Shown piece after piece: positions 22,061-34,331 of a stretch of DNA of 64,000 bases. This stretch comes from Trifolium pratense (lineage: Eukaryota > Streptophyta > Magnoliopsida > Fabales > Fabaceae), in contig NC_060063.1 of NCBI RefSeq assembly GCF_020283565.1, positions 22,622,777-22,686,776 on the forward strand, read 5' to 3'. The notes below the pieces were generated by a model. That model saw nothing but the letters and a program-made list of their open reading frames with translations, was not told the DNA's origin and made no database searches. The position numbers and the translations under genes were made by a program. Numbering within the stretch: position 1 is the stretch's first letter; every line of letters starts with the position of its first letter.

Positions 22061-25000
22061 CACTACTACAATTTTGCTTTACAATAGCGCCTATTTAATA
22101 GCGCTTTTTGTGAAAACGCTATTAAAAATCACACAGAGATACCTGTAATAGCGGTTTTGTGTCGGGCGCTATTATAGGTGACCCTTACAATAGCGCTTTA
22201 CCTAAAAGCGTTGTTATAGCTTACTAACAAAAATTTATAGAAGTTTACGATGGCGCTTTCTTTTAAATCGCTATTATAACTGTATTCCTATGTTAGCGCT
22301 TTCCTTGAAAACGCTATTATAGGTGTTTCTAGTTTTCTAGTTGACTTAAAAATATAATAATTAAGCGAACATAACCTTTTTGAGCCTTGAACCCTTTTCT
22401 TCTTCATTTGGTTTCTTCGACCTCACCCAGAAACCTCCTTCGGTTTCTCCTGAATCAATTGAACCCAAAAACTCTCACTGTTGTCTTTCGTCGTCACTCA
22501 ACCTCAATCACGAACTCGTGAAATCCTAAACCCCAAAATCTTAGAACTTGTTGAAAACCCTAAAACCCTCTTCCCCCATCATTCACCATCGGCCATCCTT
22601 CCAGAACTCGTTGAACCCAGAAAATCTTCATCGTTCTCCATGCTTCATGGCAATTGAACCTCGTCTCATCAGAACGTGTTTAAGTATTTGGGTTTCTCTT
22701 ATTCTTCTTCTCCTTCTTCTGTAGCGAAAACTAGTTCCACTTCTCAGCTTTAAATCACACGTTATTTCCCCCCTGCATTTATGATTGTTGTATTCACAGT
22801 TTCTTTACTGAATAAAAACCCTTTTTATTGGAATTTCTAACTGTTGCTTTCAACATGATGACCCAGATGCAGGATAATTTGTTGGCACTCAAGAGCTTAT
22901 TGGGTTGTTACTTACTTTTCAGGAAAGATCCTTCTTTAAGCATTTCAAATTCTTAAATTCATAGTTCTATATTTTATACTTTCTTTTTGATTTTCGGTTA
23001 TTCAAGTGTGTGAAAAAAAACAAGATTCTATTTTTTATTTATAATTGATTTATTACAAATGAACTTTGACTCGTTCTATTGCTAATTAAGGAAAAAGAAA
23101 ACATGTTTTCTTCTCCAATTAGTAAAGACTAGATTTTGTTAGGTAGTTATATGAATCTTCTTGAGAAGATAAAGTGTGAACTTGATGGTCATCTAGTTGT
23201 AGAATTGAAGGTAATTCATTGGCAGAGTGATTTTCCAACAACGCAGTTAGATGCTTTTGTGTAAAGTAGATTTTGAACATCTTTGTCAAATACTACAAGT
23301 GTTAAGCAGCTGTTTCATCTGCCAGTGTGAAAGTTAGTATGCTATTCATGTTAGATTCTTACCATATATCTTTAAAACTTGTGACAAATTTCATATCCTC
23401 ACTAAATACACTTATGTGATTTAATTATGCGATTTAATGTCTTTATACTGATGTTGAAGTGATTTATTTAGTATTTGACTCTTCTATGGTCCAGGTTAAG
23501 TTGAACCCATCTCCTGGATAAAAGGAGATTCAGCTGCAGCAAAGAACTGCCTCAATCTTTTATTAAACAAGGTAACAATGGTCTTACTGCTAAATCCTAA
23601 ATCAATTGGGCAGCATCAATGGCTCTATCTTGTCATACAAGGGTTCCTTGGGTTCCCTTGATACATTGTTTTCATAGTTATGTTTATTTTGTCTATGTAT
23701 GCTTTCTATATATGGTTACATTTGTGTGGTGTTGAATGTTGAAGAGTTGAGACGAGACAAGGGATAGGTGATGGAAGTGTATTTTCTACATTTTTTGTTA
23801 CTAGTCCGTGTAGCCATTTAATGTTTTTGAGCTATAAGTTTAAGGGAGAAGGCTCATAAGAAGAAAGAAGAGAAGAGAAGGCTCACATGTAGATAATTTT
23901 AAACGGACATAAATATGGCGTCAAAATGTTATCTAACATTTACTTATCTTTATGCACTTGTGCAGCGAAATCTGCCATGTCATGATTCTCATGAATAAGA
24001 CTACCATAGCTTGTTAAAAATATGCAAATTAAATATCCTAATATCATCGTATGAATCTCAATCTGTCATATACATGTTTTCCCGTCAATATTTGAGAAGT
24101 AGTTCACTTTATCTTTGTTTTCTTATTCATGAGAGAATTCGAGTTGACAAGGAGTAACTTGAAGCAAAGAGGTTTGACTCACCTAGTTGTCTCACATCCT
24201 ATGTTATAATTTGATTAATGCAGCCAACTACAATAAAATTCTACTTCCTTTTGCAGGTTGTTATCTTTGAGAAAAGAAGAGAAATAGGAAGAGAGAAGGG
24301 CTAGAGAGAAAATCAAACAAAAGTTGGATGAACAGAAGGTTTAGACATTTTTAATTGTCTTCCTATGTTAGCTAATTTATTCATAACATTTTTGTTTATT
24401 TTGATGGTAAGACATGAATATACATTTATGATTTATATACTTTGTATGCCATTTAAAATGCAACTCACAAGGAATAGGTGATGAATATACATTTATAATT
24501 TTTTATAGTTGTGAATTTGTATGTGTATGGAATAAGGAATACCTTTGTAATTATTTTTATGCATTTAAATTAGATACAATATCAGACCAAATTATGGAGC
24601 AATATTGATTGTTGTGTGCTTGGGTTGGATTTTCCATACTAGAGTTGTTGGGTGCATCTGAGGTTAAATATATATGACATGTATTGGCATCTACATTGGT
24701 ATATTTTGGCATTTGCATGGTGCTACTTTCTCTATGCAGGTTGGAATTTGGAATTGATCAGAGTTGGTTTTGGTATTTCTTTTGCTGAGATGATGCAGGA
24801 TATGTCAAAGACTCAAAAAGTAAAGAATGAAGTTTATTTTGTGAAGGGTTGGCTCATGTCCTGGCATGTAGTCTTGGTCTATATGTTTTGGCCATTTAGT
24901 CTTTTATGATTCTAGTGTTATAGTCCAATCAATATGGAGTCTTTGTTTGTATATGTTTTGGTCACTTAGTCTTATGTGATTCTAGTGTTAATAATTGTCC

Positions 25001-25534
25001 GGTCAATATTAGTGACTGGATTGTGTTGTAACTAGGATATTTGTGTTGTAACAAATGGATTGTGACTATGTATTTGATTATGATTAATGAAAATCAAAGT
25101 TTTTTTTTTTATTCAAAAGTCAAAGGTATTTATATTTTAAATCCCTGAGCATGTCAAAAGCAAAAAAAAAAAAAACAAAAATGATGACATACGATAGCTC
25201 TTTTTGCACGGGCGCTATTAAAAGCTGACCTAGATTATTTATAAAAGGACATATAATAGCTCTTTGGGACACGGGCGCTATTAAAGATGTACCTATGATA
25301 GCGTTTATAAAGCAAAGCGCTATTAAAGCACCGTTTCAAAAGATATCCTGGGCAGTGTTAAACAGCATACTATAGCGCTTCTTACAAAAAGCGTTGTTAA
25401 AAATGCACATTTGATAGCGTTTTAAAACGCTATTATATGCACCCAGACTTATAATAGCGGTATTAGTAATAGCGCTTTAAAACGCTATCAAAACTCAAAA
25501 CAAGCGCTATTAAAGGGGCTTTTTTGTAGTAGTG
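22061..25534. mobile_element. CACTA transposon with 3-bp target duplication
   Basis: A 3474-bp element. The left end is CACTACTACAATTTTGCTTT and the right end is ...GGGGCTTTTTTGTAGTAGTG, whose reverse complement starts CACTACTACAAAAAAGCCCC. Flanks are a perfect AGT duplication (22058-22060 and 25535-25537). Both ends carry an array of subterminal repeats built on ATAGCGCTTTT and its reverse complement AAAACGCTAT (about 22083-22320 and 25190-25515). No transposase is seen, so it is non-autonomous. The interior (22380-24900) has a CT-rich leader and several short exon-like blocks bounded by splice-like sites but no long frame. Confidence 0.93.
22380..24910 (+). other. Gene-like interior of the CACTA element (captured fragments?)
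   Basis: The segment begins with a pyrimidine-rich leader carrying plant-like AACCCTAAAACCCTC text (22550-22575). Later it has exon-like blocks: 23151-23212 (LEKIKCELDGHLVVELK, followed by GTAATT), about 23515-23571 (KGDSAAAKNCLNLLLNK, followed by GTAACA) and about 24258-24339 (a Lys/Glu/Arg-rich block after TTTTGCAG, interrupted by one stop). No known family was recognised. The pattern is that of transduplicated host exons. Confidence 0.4.
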
Positions 25535-25540
25535 AGTGTT

Positions 25541-26296
25541 GCAAAATTTAATTAAAAAACTGATGAAAACACAAATAATATTCATTAAATTTAAATTAAA
25601 AATTGAAATTTTCAATAATAGATAAATCATATACAATTGATTTTACTCATTCTCATGTATATATTAACCTATGACTATTTGATTCATGCATGCAATCACC
25701 AAAAAATATACCAACAACCAGCTACATGCATATCAATCATCATGAACACCACAAACCAATTACATGTATGAATTTTGAATTCGTTCTTCCTAATTATTCA
25801 TGTATTAAATATGAATTTTAGAATCAAACATGTCATGTGATAAAAGAATTTATATAAAAGTTAACTAGAAATACGTGGTCTTTTTTAGGAATGACTAGGG
25901 TTTGAGGTTTTTTTAGATTTTCTTAGTTTTCTTTAGATTTTCTTTGTTTATTTCTTTTGTTTTGTTTCTTTTCCTTTTCTTTTCTTAGGTATGGTCCGTA
26001 TATATTTTTCCCCTACACACACCAGCAAAGAGGCAGATGATGAGGGTCACTTAATATCTTCTAGTTACTTTGATGTCTTAATCTTAATTAGTTAAAAAAA
26101 AATATTTATTTTGTTTTTTTATTTTTGTTTTCATTCCTTTTCATTCAATGGTGAAGCTAGAACTTTTGAGTAGTGGGAAAATTATTTACATATAAATTTA
26201 TAATTATTTTTAATGTATATTGTGTGTGTGTGTGTTATAATTATTTTTGTGATTTTTTTATTCCTAAAACTAAGAAAATAAAATAAATGTTTAAAA

Positions 26297-26329
<33 letters not shown>

Positions 26330-26535
26330 CTAGAATTCTATAATTGTTATTTAAAATAATAATTAAATATTTATCTTGTATTTTTTTTATATAATTATCA
26401 AGGATTAATATATTTTTGACATTTTCTTTTGTATGTATCAATGTCAAACATCTATCATTTCCATGAGTATTGTTAAAAAAATGTGCTTGTTTGTAATTTT
26501 CAATAATAAATATATATGTCTTGTGTTTTTTTTTT
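25541..26535. other. Intergenic; AT-rich with an (AAT)n microsatellite
   Basis: No gene seen. A TGTG run lies at about 26221-26234 and an AAT trinucleotide run at about 26300-26329. The remainder is AT-rich with no recognisable element ends. Confidence 0.5.
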
Positions 26536-26539
26536 TATA

Positions 26540-27205
26540 AGAAAAGAATGAATTATAAGGAGTATAAGGGGTACCCAACCCTTACGATTCTAAAAGAAGC
26601 CATTAAATGCTAAAAATGCAAGATAATGGATCTTTACACCAATCTGAAAATACAAGAGAAGACTTAGAAGCTATTCTACCAACAAACCAAAACCAGGAGA
26701 TATAAATAATTTGATCCACTAAGGATTGCAAGTTAATGACATCTCCTCTAAACATTATATTATTACGGGCTCGCCACAAGCTCCATGTGGTTGCCAACCA
26801 AATTACATGTCGAGCTTTTGCATAAGACTTATTCTTCACCAAAGGAGATAAAGTGCTTCCAACACACTTCATAGGGGATAAAATCCACATTCAGCCAGAC
26901 GAAAATTCTCTTCCAAATTTGTTGCGAAAAAGAACAATTGAAAAACACATGGTCAATATCTTTCTCTTCTCTGAAACAAAAAACACAACACAACTCACGC
27001 GGATTAACAATAACACCTTTTTTCCCAACGTCATACGAGTTGGTAGTCTAGGTAATAATAATCTCCATCCAAATATACTCACTTTAGATGGCATGTCATT
27101 TGTCCATAATTGATTCAAGGCTTCCACCACGTTCTCGTCGATTGCCAAAGTAACAACACGAGATAGTAAGAACACATACGTCGAATGGACCGAGAACTGG
27201 CCGGT
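26540..27205 (-). pseudogene. 5'-truncated L1-type LINE, zf-RVT end only
   Basis: Two adjacent minus-strand frames encode the C-terminal end of a LINE ORF2. One has a zinc-binding RT-associated (zf-RVT) segment: AGQFSV at the start, then LWTNDMPSKVSIFGWRLLLP. The other has the terminal block HVIWLATTWSLWRARNNIMF followed by IIYISWFWF. The two parts are out of frame with each other. A T-run at about 26528-26538 on the plus strand is the poly-A tail of the insert. It is the same family as the LINE at 35244-41827, whose matching region reads AGIFSV and VSIFGWRLLLDKLPTR. The 5' break near 27205 is typical of incomplete reverse transcription. Confidence 0.82.
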
Positions 27206-27778
27206 TTGATGTATGTTTCATCAAACGCTATCTTTGTTTTGTCTTGTGTTAATTTTATATATCAATAGCGTAAAAAAATACTTTATTTCCAAAAATGCAC
27301 ACTTTAATTTACCCTATCAAAAATATCTTCATGCTTATACATCAAATCCTTTACAAAAGTATCTTCATAAGGTTTTGTGACTTAACTTGTTAATGAATCC
27401 AAATATACAAATAATAATCATGAAAATCATCGTATTCCAAATTTATCAATAAAATAGAAACACTATAAATCAAATAACAAACAATATAATAATACATGAG
27501 ATTAATAAAAAAAAATCAAAACATGAGATGAATGTAATCCACAAATTAGAGAAACCATATAAAATATAAAAAGGGGATTACTTGCATATTGATGAATCGT
27601 AAATTGTCGTTACTTGAAGATTGTGATGAAAGTGAATTTGTGAGAAAAATAACACATTAACTAATCATTAACGATGAAAGTAACCCGTAACAAAGTGAAA
27701 ACAAAGAGAGAGAAAAATTGTTACCATGGGAGATGAAGCAGAGAAACGGACGAAGGAGAAAGGAATGTTGAATGAATT
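27206..27778. other. Intergenic, no gene seen
   Basis: AT-rich sequence without recognisable coding or repeat structure. It ends in a short GA-rich stretch just before the CACTA-like terminus at 27779. Confidence 0.45.
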
Positions 27779-27974
27779 CACTACTAGAAAAATCTTAAAT
27801 ATCGACGGGCGAAATCTGTCTCTAAAATGTAAATATTTTGTCACTAAGCATATGTTACAGACAAAATTAGAGACGAATTTGATTCTGTCGTTAATTTACT
27901 CGTCTCTAAACTATTAGAGACAGATTTATAGACAAAATTCATCGGTCACTAACAAATAAAAATTGGTCTCTAAA

Positions 27975-28986
27975 GGTGTGTTTGGTTGGAGGTTTTTGGA
28001 GGAGAGGGGAGAGAATATTTTAAATTTTATGTGTTTGGTTAAATTTTTATAAGGGGAGAGGAGGGAGGGGAAGTGAGCAAAATCTCTTCAGAGATCACTT
28101 GCTTCCCCCAACAATGGGGGATTTGGAGGGGATGAGAGGTATTCAATTATAAATATAATTAAGTAGTCCAAATTACCCCTTATTTTATTATAAAAGTTAA
28201 AAATATCCCTGTTATTATAATTTTAAATGTTAAATAGACTTCATATTTATATATATATACGTAGGATAATTACACTTGAATGGAAAATAATAAATTGCCT
28301 CAATATTTCTTCACCAGAGAAAATAATAAATTGCCTCATTATTCATGCTATTATTATATATGTTCACGTCAGTGTTATTATACCCATTTTTCCATATATG
28401 TTTGAATCCTTCTTTTTCTTTACCAATCTTACATACAGATGACGAGATATAAATAAATATACATAGTATCCTTCATTTTCTTCATTATTATGAGTTTTTT
28501 GTTTTACGTTTAATTTCTTTTGTTTCCATTTGTTATTTTCATTGATTTTGTTTTCATATTACTCTCTATTATGTAACCAAAAAATATTACTCTCTATTGG
28601 TTGCAGTATAATTTTATATCTGTTTTATATTTATTTCGGATTTTTAAAATTGAGAAATATTTGTGAAAAAATTGTTTGATTTGCGCAGAAGAGTATTATA
28701 GCTCAAATTATGTGCGGTTTATAATTATGATGGAGTAAATAGTTTTAAAATCATGAGTATGTTCTGAAATTATAAGGACAAAAACGTAATTTAATTTTAA
28801 AATCTCTCCCCTCTGCTCGTGAACCAAACATATTTGTATTAAAATTCATCACCTCCCCTCCGGCCCTCCCCTCCCCTCCCCTCTCCTCTCCTCTTCTGAA
28901 CCAAACATAACTGTTTTTAAAAATCCTCCCCTCCCCTCTATTAAAACTCCTCTGCTCCCCTAACCGTCAGTTGAATCAAACAGACC
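27975..28986. mobile_element. Inverted-repeat MITE (TGTTTGGTT family), about 1 kb
   Basis: The left end GGTGTGTTTGGTTGGAGG and following GGAGAGGGGAGAG text match, in reverse complement, the right end (CCTCCCCTCC blocks and TTGAATCAAACAGACC). The interior is AT-rich and non-coding. The target duplication is not clean (CTCTAAAG against CCTAAACG), so the superfamily is uncertain; the termini are like hAT-type MITEs. Its last about 100 bases are included in the 131-bp duplication described separately. Confidence 0.6.
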
Positions 28987-29014
28987 GTAAACGTTGAATT
29001 CAAAACACAATAAA
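28884..29014 (+). repeat. 131-bp direct repeat, copy A
   Basis: Sequence from CCTCTCCTCTTCTGAACC to AACACAATAAA. It is repeated with few differences at 30214-30344 on the other side of an LTR fragment. It spans the right end of the MITE and about 28 bases beyond it. Confidence 0.85.
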
Positions 29015-30213
29015 CAAGCAATTCTAGCAATTCTACTACTGATTAACACAATTATGAGTCCCCGGCAACGGCGCCAATTTGATCACCGTCGTTTCGTGAT
29101 CAAAATAATTTTAAAATAAGTAGTACAAGGTAGTAACCTTGGTCGTTTCGCAAGGACTCAATCGGTTTAACAATGTTAGAATCAATTTAAAGATTGCAAA
29201 TTGGGGGGTTTTGGTTTTGAAAACAGTAACAACAATAACGAATTTAATCAATGTGAAAGTAATCAATCCATTGGTTTTAAGAAATCTTGTTTATCATCTA
29301 TCCTAGGTTCTCATAAGATTGTTCGTTAGTTTATGCTGGGCTGATTATAGAACTAATTTAACAAGCGAAAATCAATTCTATAAAGAATCGTTGATTAAGC
29401 ACCAACGTGTTCAATTGACTATGGGGATGATCAAGCGTCACCGATAACATAGATAAAATCATAACAATAATTCATTCAGCCCCTTTTTACAAGCGAAAAA
29501 GCATATATCAATTTCTATTCAAATTAATTTATACAAGCGATGAATGAATTCGAATGGTGTCGATAGTATGAATATGAAACAGAATAATTAAGCATCAATT
29601 GTATCAAACTCATACATAAAGAAGGAGACACGAAAATTGATATATGATAAGCATAAACATATGAATTGATAATAAAACCGAACCTCAAGAATCAATCACA
29701 AAATTCCTTACACCAATGGATTGAAAATAAGCTTAGTTCTCCATGAAGGTAGTGGCTGCTAGGGTTGTATTTCGTGAATGATGAATGAGTCTCCTAGCTG
29801 CTTTTTTTCGGTTTAAATAATACATGGAAACGGGCCTTAAAATAATTGGGCCGAAAACATAAAGTTGTGCTGAAAGTTAATAATTTAATTCACGTCTGAA
29901 ACGTAAACGTAATTATTCGACTTATTTGCGCTCCGAATTGACTTTAGGCTTCAACACAAAAGTTGTAGCTCTCTGTCTCAGCTTTCCAACGCATCTTCCC
30001 GCGCCTCAATCCGATATTCGTAGCTCCAGTTATGACCTACAGACTGAGAAGGTGTCAAGTTATTATTAATTCAGAAAATAAGTGACGAAAATAAAATAAA
30101 GCTAGAAATAAACTTTAATATAAAAACACATTAAAATAGTGAAAATAATAAAATAAACCATAGGAATACTTAAGTACAATAGTAGAAGAATGTGCATTAA
30201 AATGCACCGATCA
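29015..30213 (-). mobile_element. Ty3/gypsy (Tat/Ogre- or Athila-like) LTR plus primer-binding site, truncated
   Basis: On the minus strand a TG...CA unit (TGATCGGTGCATTTTAATGC at 30213 down to GACGGTGATCA at 29080, 1134 bp) is followed a few bases later by TGGCGCCGTTGCCGGGGA (29059-29076). That sequence is complementary to the 3' end of tRNA-Asp and is the usual primer site of Tat/Ogre/Athila-type elements. Only about 45 bases of the internal leader remain before the sequence breaks off at 29015. There are no coding regions and no second LTR. Instead of a 5-bp duplication, the fragment is flanked by a 131-bp direct repeat. Confidence 0.72.
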
Positions 30214-30344
30214 CCCTCTCCTCTTCTGAACCAAACATAATTGTTTTTAAAAATCCTCCCCTCCCCTCTATTAAAATTCCTCTGCTCCCCTCACCGTCAG
30301 TTGAATCAAACAGACCCTAAACGTTGAATTCAAAACACAATAAA
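30214..30344 (+). repeat. 131-bp direct repeat, copy B
   Basis: Second copy of the segment at 28884-29014, differing by a few substitutions. It is followed by TTCGTCTCTG, which looks like the original continuation of the interrupted host sequence. Confidence 0.85.
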
Positions 30345-30611
30345 TTCGTCTCTGTTTCGTCTCCATAGAAGTTATTATTTTTTGTCTATTTAAAAAAAAA
30401 ATGCTTATACAACTTTTCAAATATTAATTTTTATTTATTAGATGTAATTCATATAATTTTAAAATGTGAGAAAATAAAACTTCAATCAATACCAAATTTT
30501 CAACAATAACATAAAAATGTAGGGTCATCTTACAAAAGTATCAAGTGCACCACTTTGGCACTACATGATATCAAACTTAAAGTTATCCAAAACACAAAAG
30601 TACATATAGGT

Positions 30612-33258
30612 CTCCGCAAATAGGTTGCGGTTAGTGATTGGTAGTGTCATATCCGAGTCTCAGACTGCGTTTATGAAGGATAGGCTGATCCTTGATGGTA
30701 TTCTGATTGCTAATGAGGTGGTGGATGAGGCTCGGAGGTCTAAAAAGGAACTCATGTTGTTCAAGGTCGATTTTGAGAAAGCCTATGATTCGGTGGATTG
30801 GGGTTACTTGGAAGAGGTTATGGGGCGTATGTCCTTCCCAACCTTGTGGAGGAAGTGGATTAAAGAGTGTGTCAGCACGACTACGGCGTCTGTTTTAGTT
30901 AACGGTAGTCCAACTGACAAATTTCCTCTCGAGCGGGGCCTTAGACAAGGAGACTCGCTATCCCCGTTTCTTTTTCTTCTCGCTGTTGAGGGTTTGAATG
31001 TGCTTATGGAGGCCATGGTGACGCGTCAGTTATTCACGGGGAATAGTATAGGGGAGACTGATCCAATTGCAGTGTCTCACCTTCAGTTTGCTGATGACAC
31101 GCTTCTATTGGGGGTAAAAAGCTGGGCAAATGTTCGGGATTTGCGAGTTGTTCTTGTGCTGTTTGAGACTATGTCTGGCCTAAAGGTTAATTTTAATAAA
31201 ATCATGTTGGTCGGGGTTAAAATTCCTGATTTCTGGTTAGGCGAAGCTGCGGTTGCTCTATGTTGTAAAGTGGGAAAGATCTCTTTCCTTAATCTGGGTC
31301 TTCCTATTAGGGGTGATCTGAGGCGTCTTACTTTTTGCGATCTAGTGTTGGTCTGTATAAATAATAGATTGTCTGGATGGAAGAGTCGCTTTCTTTCTTT
31401 TGGTGGTCGTCTGATTTTGCTTAAGTCTGTTTTGACATCTCTACCTGTTTATGCTCTTTCTTTCTTCAAAGCTCCCTCAGATACTATTTCCTCTATTGAA
31501 TCTCTTTTGATTAAATTTTTTTGGGGATGGGGGGGGAGTGAGGACTTTAGGAAAACTTCTTGGGTCAGCTGGAAAAATATTTGTTTGCGTAAGGAGTATG
31601 AAGGTTTAGGGGTCAGACAGTTGAGGGAGTTTAACTTGGCTCTTTTAGGGAAATGGTCTTGGAGGATGTTAGTGGACAAAGAGGGGTTGTGGTTTTGAGT
31701 GTTGGCTGCTCGTTATGGGGTGGAGGGTGGTAGATTACGTGATGGAGGGCGGAGTGGATCATCGTGGTGGAGAGAGATAGTGCGCATTAGGAAGGATGGT
31801 AGTGAGTCAGGGGGCTGTTGGTTTGGGGAGCATGTCTTGAGGAGGGTGGGGGATGGGTCCGATACTCTGTTCCCTGGGTGTCTGAGGTTCCCTTAAGTGA
31901 GCGGTTTTGGTGCTTGTTTGATTTGGCGAAGACCAAACTGCGTACGGTGGCTGAGATGTTCTCTCTAGGGTGGGGTGCAGATGGTGAGGCGTGGGTGTGG
32001 CGGATGCAGTTGAGGGCGTGGGAGGAGGAGATGTTGAGAGAGTGTCAGTCATTATTGCTTAACCACTCCTTGCAGCCAGACCCTGTTACAGGTTACACTG
32101 TCCAGGGAGCATATCAGCTTTTGACTCTTCAGGATCCGGTTACTATGAATGACGCGGAGAATCTCATTTGGCATGTTCAGGTTCCTTTTAAGGTCTCCGT
32201 GTTTTCTTGGCGTTTATTATGTGATAGGTTACCCACAAAAACAAACATGGTCACTCGTGGAATCATATCTACTACAGCTCACTTTTGCATATTTGGTTAT
32301 GGGGCGGCTGAGTCTGCCCAACACTTATTCATCTCATGGGGAATATTCGGTTATCTTTGGGTTTTAGTTGGCTCGTGGATTGGTACTTCTGCCGTGGATT
32401 TCATTACTGTACGTGATCACTTTGTTCAGTTTACTTCTTCAGCAAGTGTTTCTCGATCGCAATGCTCTTTTATGCAGCTCATTTGGCTTGCCAGCATTTG
32501 GGTTATATGGACGAAAACAAATCATCGATTGTTCCGAGGCTCGACATGCACCCCTCTTCAGTTGTTGGACAAGATCAAGCACTTCTCTTATAGGTGGTTG
32601 AAGCTAGGCATGACAGGTATCTTCCCAAACCCTACCCGTTTTGACGGGAAAACCCCGAGCTGACTGGGTCTGGGTTCGGGTTTGGGTTTTTCCCGATTTC
32701 AAAATATGGGTTTGGGACGGGTAATGGGCACATTGATACCCACCCCGAACCCGTTCCCGAACCCGCCCCGCTTATACTAAAATTAGATTTTACCTATTTT
32801 ACATTAGAAACCCTTCAACAATCTCTTAAATTACATTTATATGTTTATATTTATTTTTAATTTGAGTATTAAACAAACCATTTTTTCTATTTTTTCTTTA
32901 TTTAAAAAAATATTGTTGAAACAAAATAATTTTGGACATTTAACTTCTTTTTTTGATAAAAAAATACTAAAATACAATTCAAATTCATGTGGAAAGATGC
33001 GTAACGGGGATACCCGAACCCCGATGGGGATACCCGGTCCCCGTTGGGTATGGGTTTGGGGTTATACATTTTATCTCCACTCGAAATTGGGATGGGTTTG
33101 GGGAAACCCAAACCTTTATAGGTTTGGGTTTGGGGAGGGCAATATCCGTCCCCGCCTCGCCCCATTGCCATCTGTGGTTGAAGCCGGCGAGTGTTACTTT
33201 AGCTTCAAACTACCATAGCTGGTGGTCAAGTCCTTTGCTTTGTTTGGGCTTTGTATGA
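30612..33258 (+). pseudogene. 5'-truncated L1-type LINE ORF2 (RT to C-terminus), with breaks
   Basis: The sequence starts within the reverse transcriptase (SESQTAFMKDRLILDG, then FKVDFEKAYDSVDWG and the catalytic FADD motif in HLQFADDTLLLG). It continues through the thumb region (LSGWKSRFLSFGGR) to a stop at about 31698. Coding homology goes on through a second frame (to about 31896) and a third (31818-32604), which contains the zf-RVT block (FSWRLLCDRLPTKTN). The last part of ORF2 (WLKPASVTLASNYHSWW) follows after a MITE at 32605-33173. So the copy has a nonsense codon, a frameshift and an insertion, and cannot encode an active protein. The 3' untranslated part runs to the TA repeat at 33341. 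Confidence 0.87.
32605..33173. mobile_element. hAT-like MITE inserted in LINE ORF2
   Basis: A 569-bp element rich in GGGTTTGGG/ACCCG text in both orientations. The left end is TAGGCATGACAGG and the right end CCATTGCCATCTG, imperfect inverted repeats of the TAGxxxTGGCAA type. It is flanked by a direct repeat GTGGTTGAAGC (32594-32604 and 33174-33184), which contains the 8 bases expected for hAT insertion. Removing one repeat copy and the element restores the LINE reading frame across the junction. Confidence 0.78.
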
Positions 33259-33339
33259 TTTGTTTTTGGTTTTTACTCTGACATTATGCAAACTTTTGTA
33301 GTCTATCTCGGTATTTCTTGTGCTGAGGGGACTGATTTG

Positions 33340-33340
<1 letters not shown>

Positions 33341-33392
<52 letters not shown>

Positions 33393-33406
33393 ATATATAT
33401 ATATGA
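33341..33406. repeat. (TA)n microsatellite, left of a TA-bounded insert
   Basis: A TA run broken by a GTATGT interruption near 33384-33390. It stands at the 3' end of the LINE and may have begun as its tail. Confidence 0.9.
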
Positions 33407-33612
33407 GAATGTGAGAATGAATTTTCAGCCTTTAGATTAAAATTAATGGCTTAGATTAACGTGTGCCTCTCTTTTACCCCATGTACCACATCTTTTCCTC
33501 TTCTTCTTCTTCCACATAGCCTGCCAAAGGCAACAAATTATTTTTCACGTTTTCACCTACCAATCAAAGTATTGTCGAACCACCTCTGCCTCGGTCGCCA
33601 CCTCCCACCATG

Positions 33613-33671
<59 letters not shown>

Positions 33672-34327
33672 ATTTTGTCATTCTTGCTCTTACCCATTTC
33701 CAGCAGCTCTTCTTCTCCGTGTTCCACCACTAGTTCTGGCTTCTTCTCTTCATTCCTATTGTTGTCGCCTTTGTTCACCGGCGTGTTCACAGGGTCGCTG
33801 TCATTCGCCAGCATGAATCTGGAATACAGCGGAGGCTAAAATTACCTTGAAGTTCGCTTTTTCAATAAACCTGGAAAAAAAATTCGGCTTCGTTTCATTT
33901 CCATGACGTCTTCCTCATCGTCGTAATTGCAATTCTCTTAATCTAGAAGATAATCTTAATTCCCTGTTCCCCGTCACATGAAGATTATCTTTTTAATTAC
34001 TTTAATTCACTTATTCAAATTGAAACCTGTAATTATTTTAAATCCCCAAATTATGAAACTGGATTTAATCCAACAACTTGAGATTTGAGATCTCAAGGCA
34101 AAACAAACCAATTTCAATCTATTATAAAAGAACCATTAGAAATCAATAGCACCGCCGGAACGGAGAGATGACCGACGGGAAAGAGAGACGGTCGCACATA
34201 GAATGAAGAAGTTGAATATGCACAGGAATGAGAAAGACACACGTAAGGATGTTTTAATCTCAACCGTTCTTTTTTAATCTGACGGTACCTATTCATTCTC
34301 ATATAAAGATGTCATTCTCATAATATA

Positions 34328-34331
<4 letters not shown>
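33407..34331. other. About 0.92 kb segment bounded by (TA)n on both sides
   Basis: No gene is supported. A perfect TC run (about 33615-33668) gives long Leu-Ser or Arg-Glu frames that are artefacts. Short motifs near the edges are inverted relative to each other (TATATGAGAATG near 33399-33410 and CATTCTCATATA near 34294-34305), suggesting a mobile element that inserted into or carries TA repeats. Confidence 0.45.

Larger units (their letters stand above)
27779..30610. mobile_element. Possible CACTA remnant (left terminus only), host of nested insertions
   Basis: CACTACTAGAAAAATC at 27779 is a typical CACTA terminus. It is followed by several GTCTCTAAA/TTAGAGAC motifs in both orientations (27810-27975), resembling subterminal repeats. 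Similar text (TTCGTCTCTG, TCGTCTCC) recurs near 30345-30365, but no right terminus was found. The segment between is occupied by a MITE (27975-28986) and an LTR fragment (29015-30213). The right boundary given is only a limit. Confidence 0.4.

Noticed and set aside
24652..24909. 85-codon Trp/Tyr-rich frame in the second CACTA element
   Set aside because: Membrane-like composition but no family or start context; likely chance within captured intronic DNA.
33461..33816. Leu-Ser and Arg-Glu repeat frames on both strands
   Set aside because: Artefacts of the TC microsatellite at 33615-33668.
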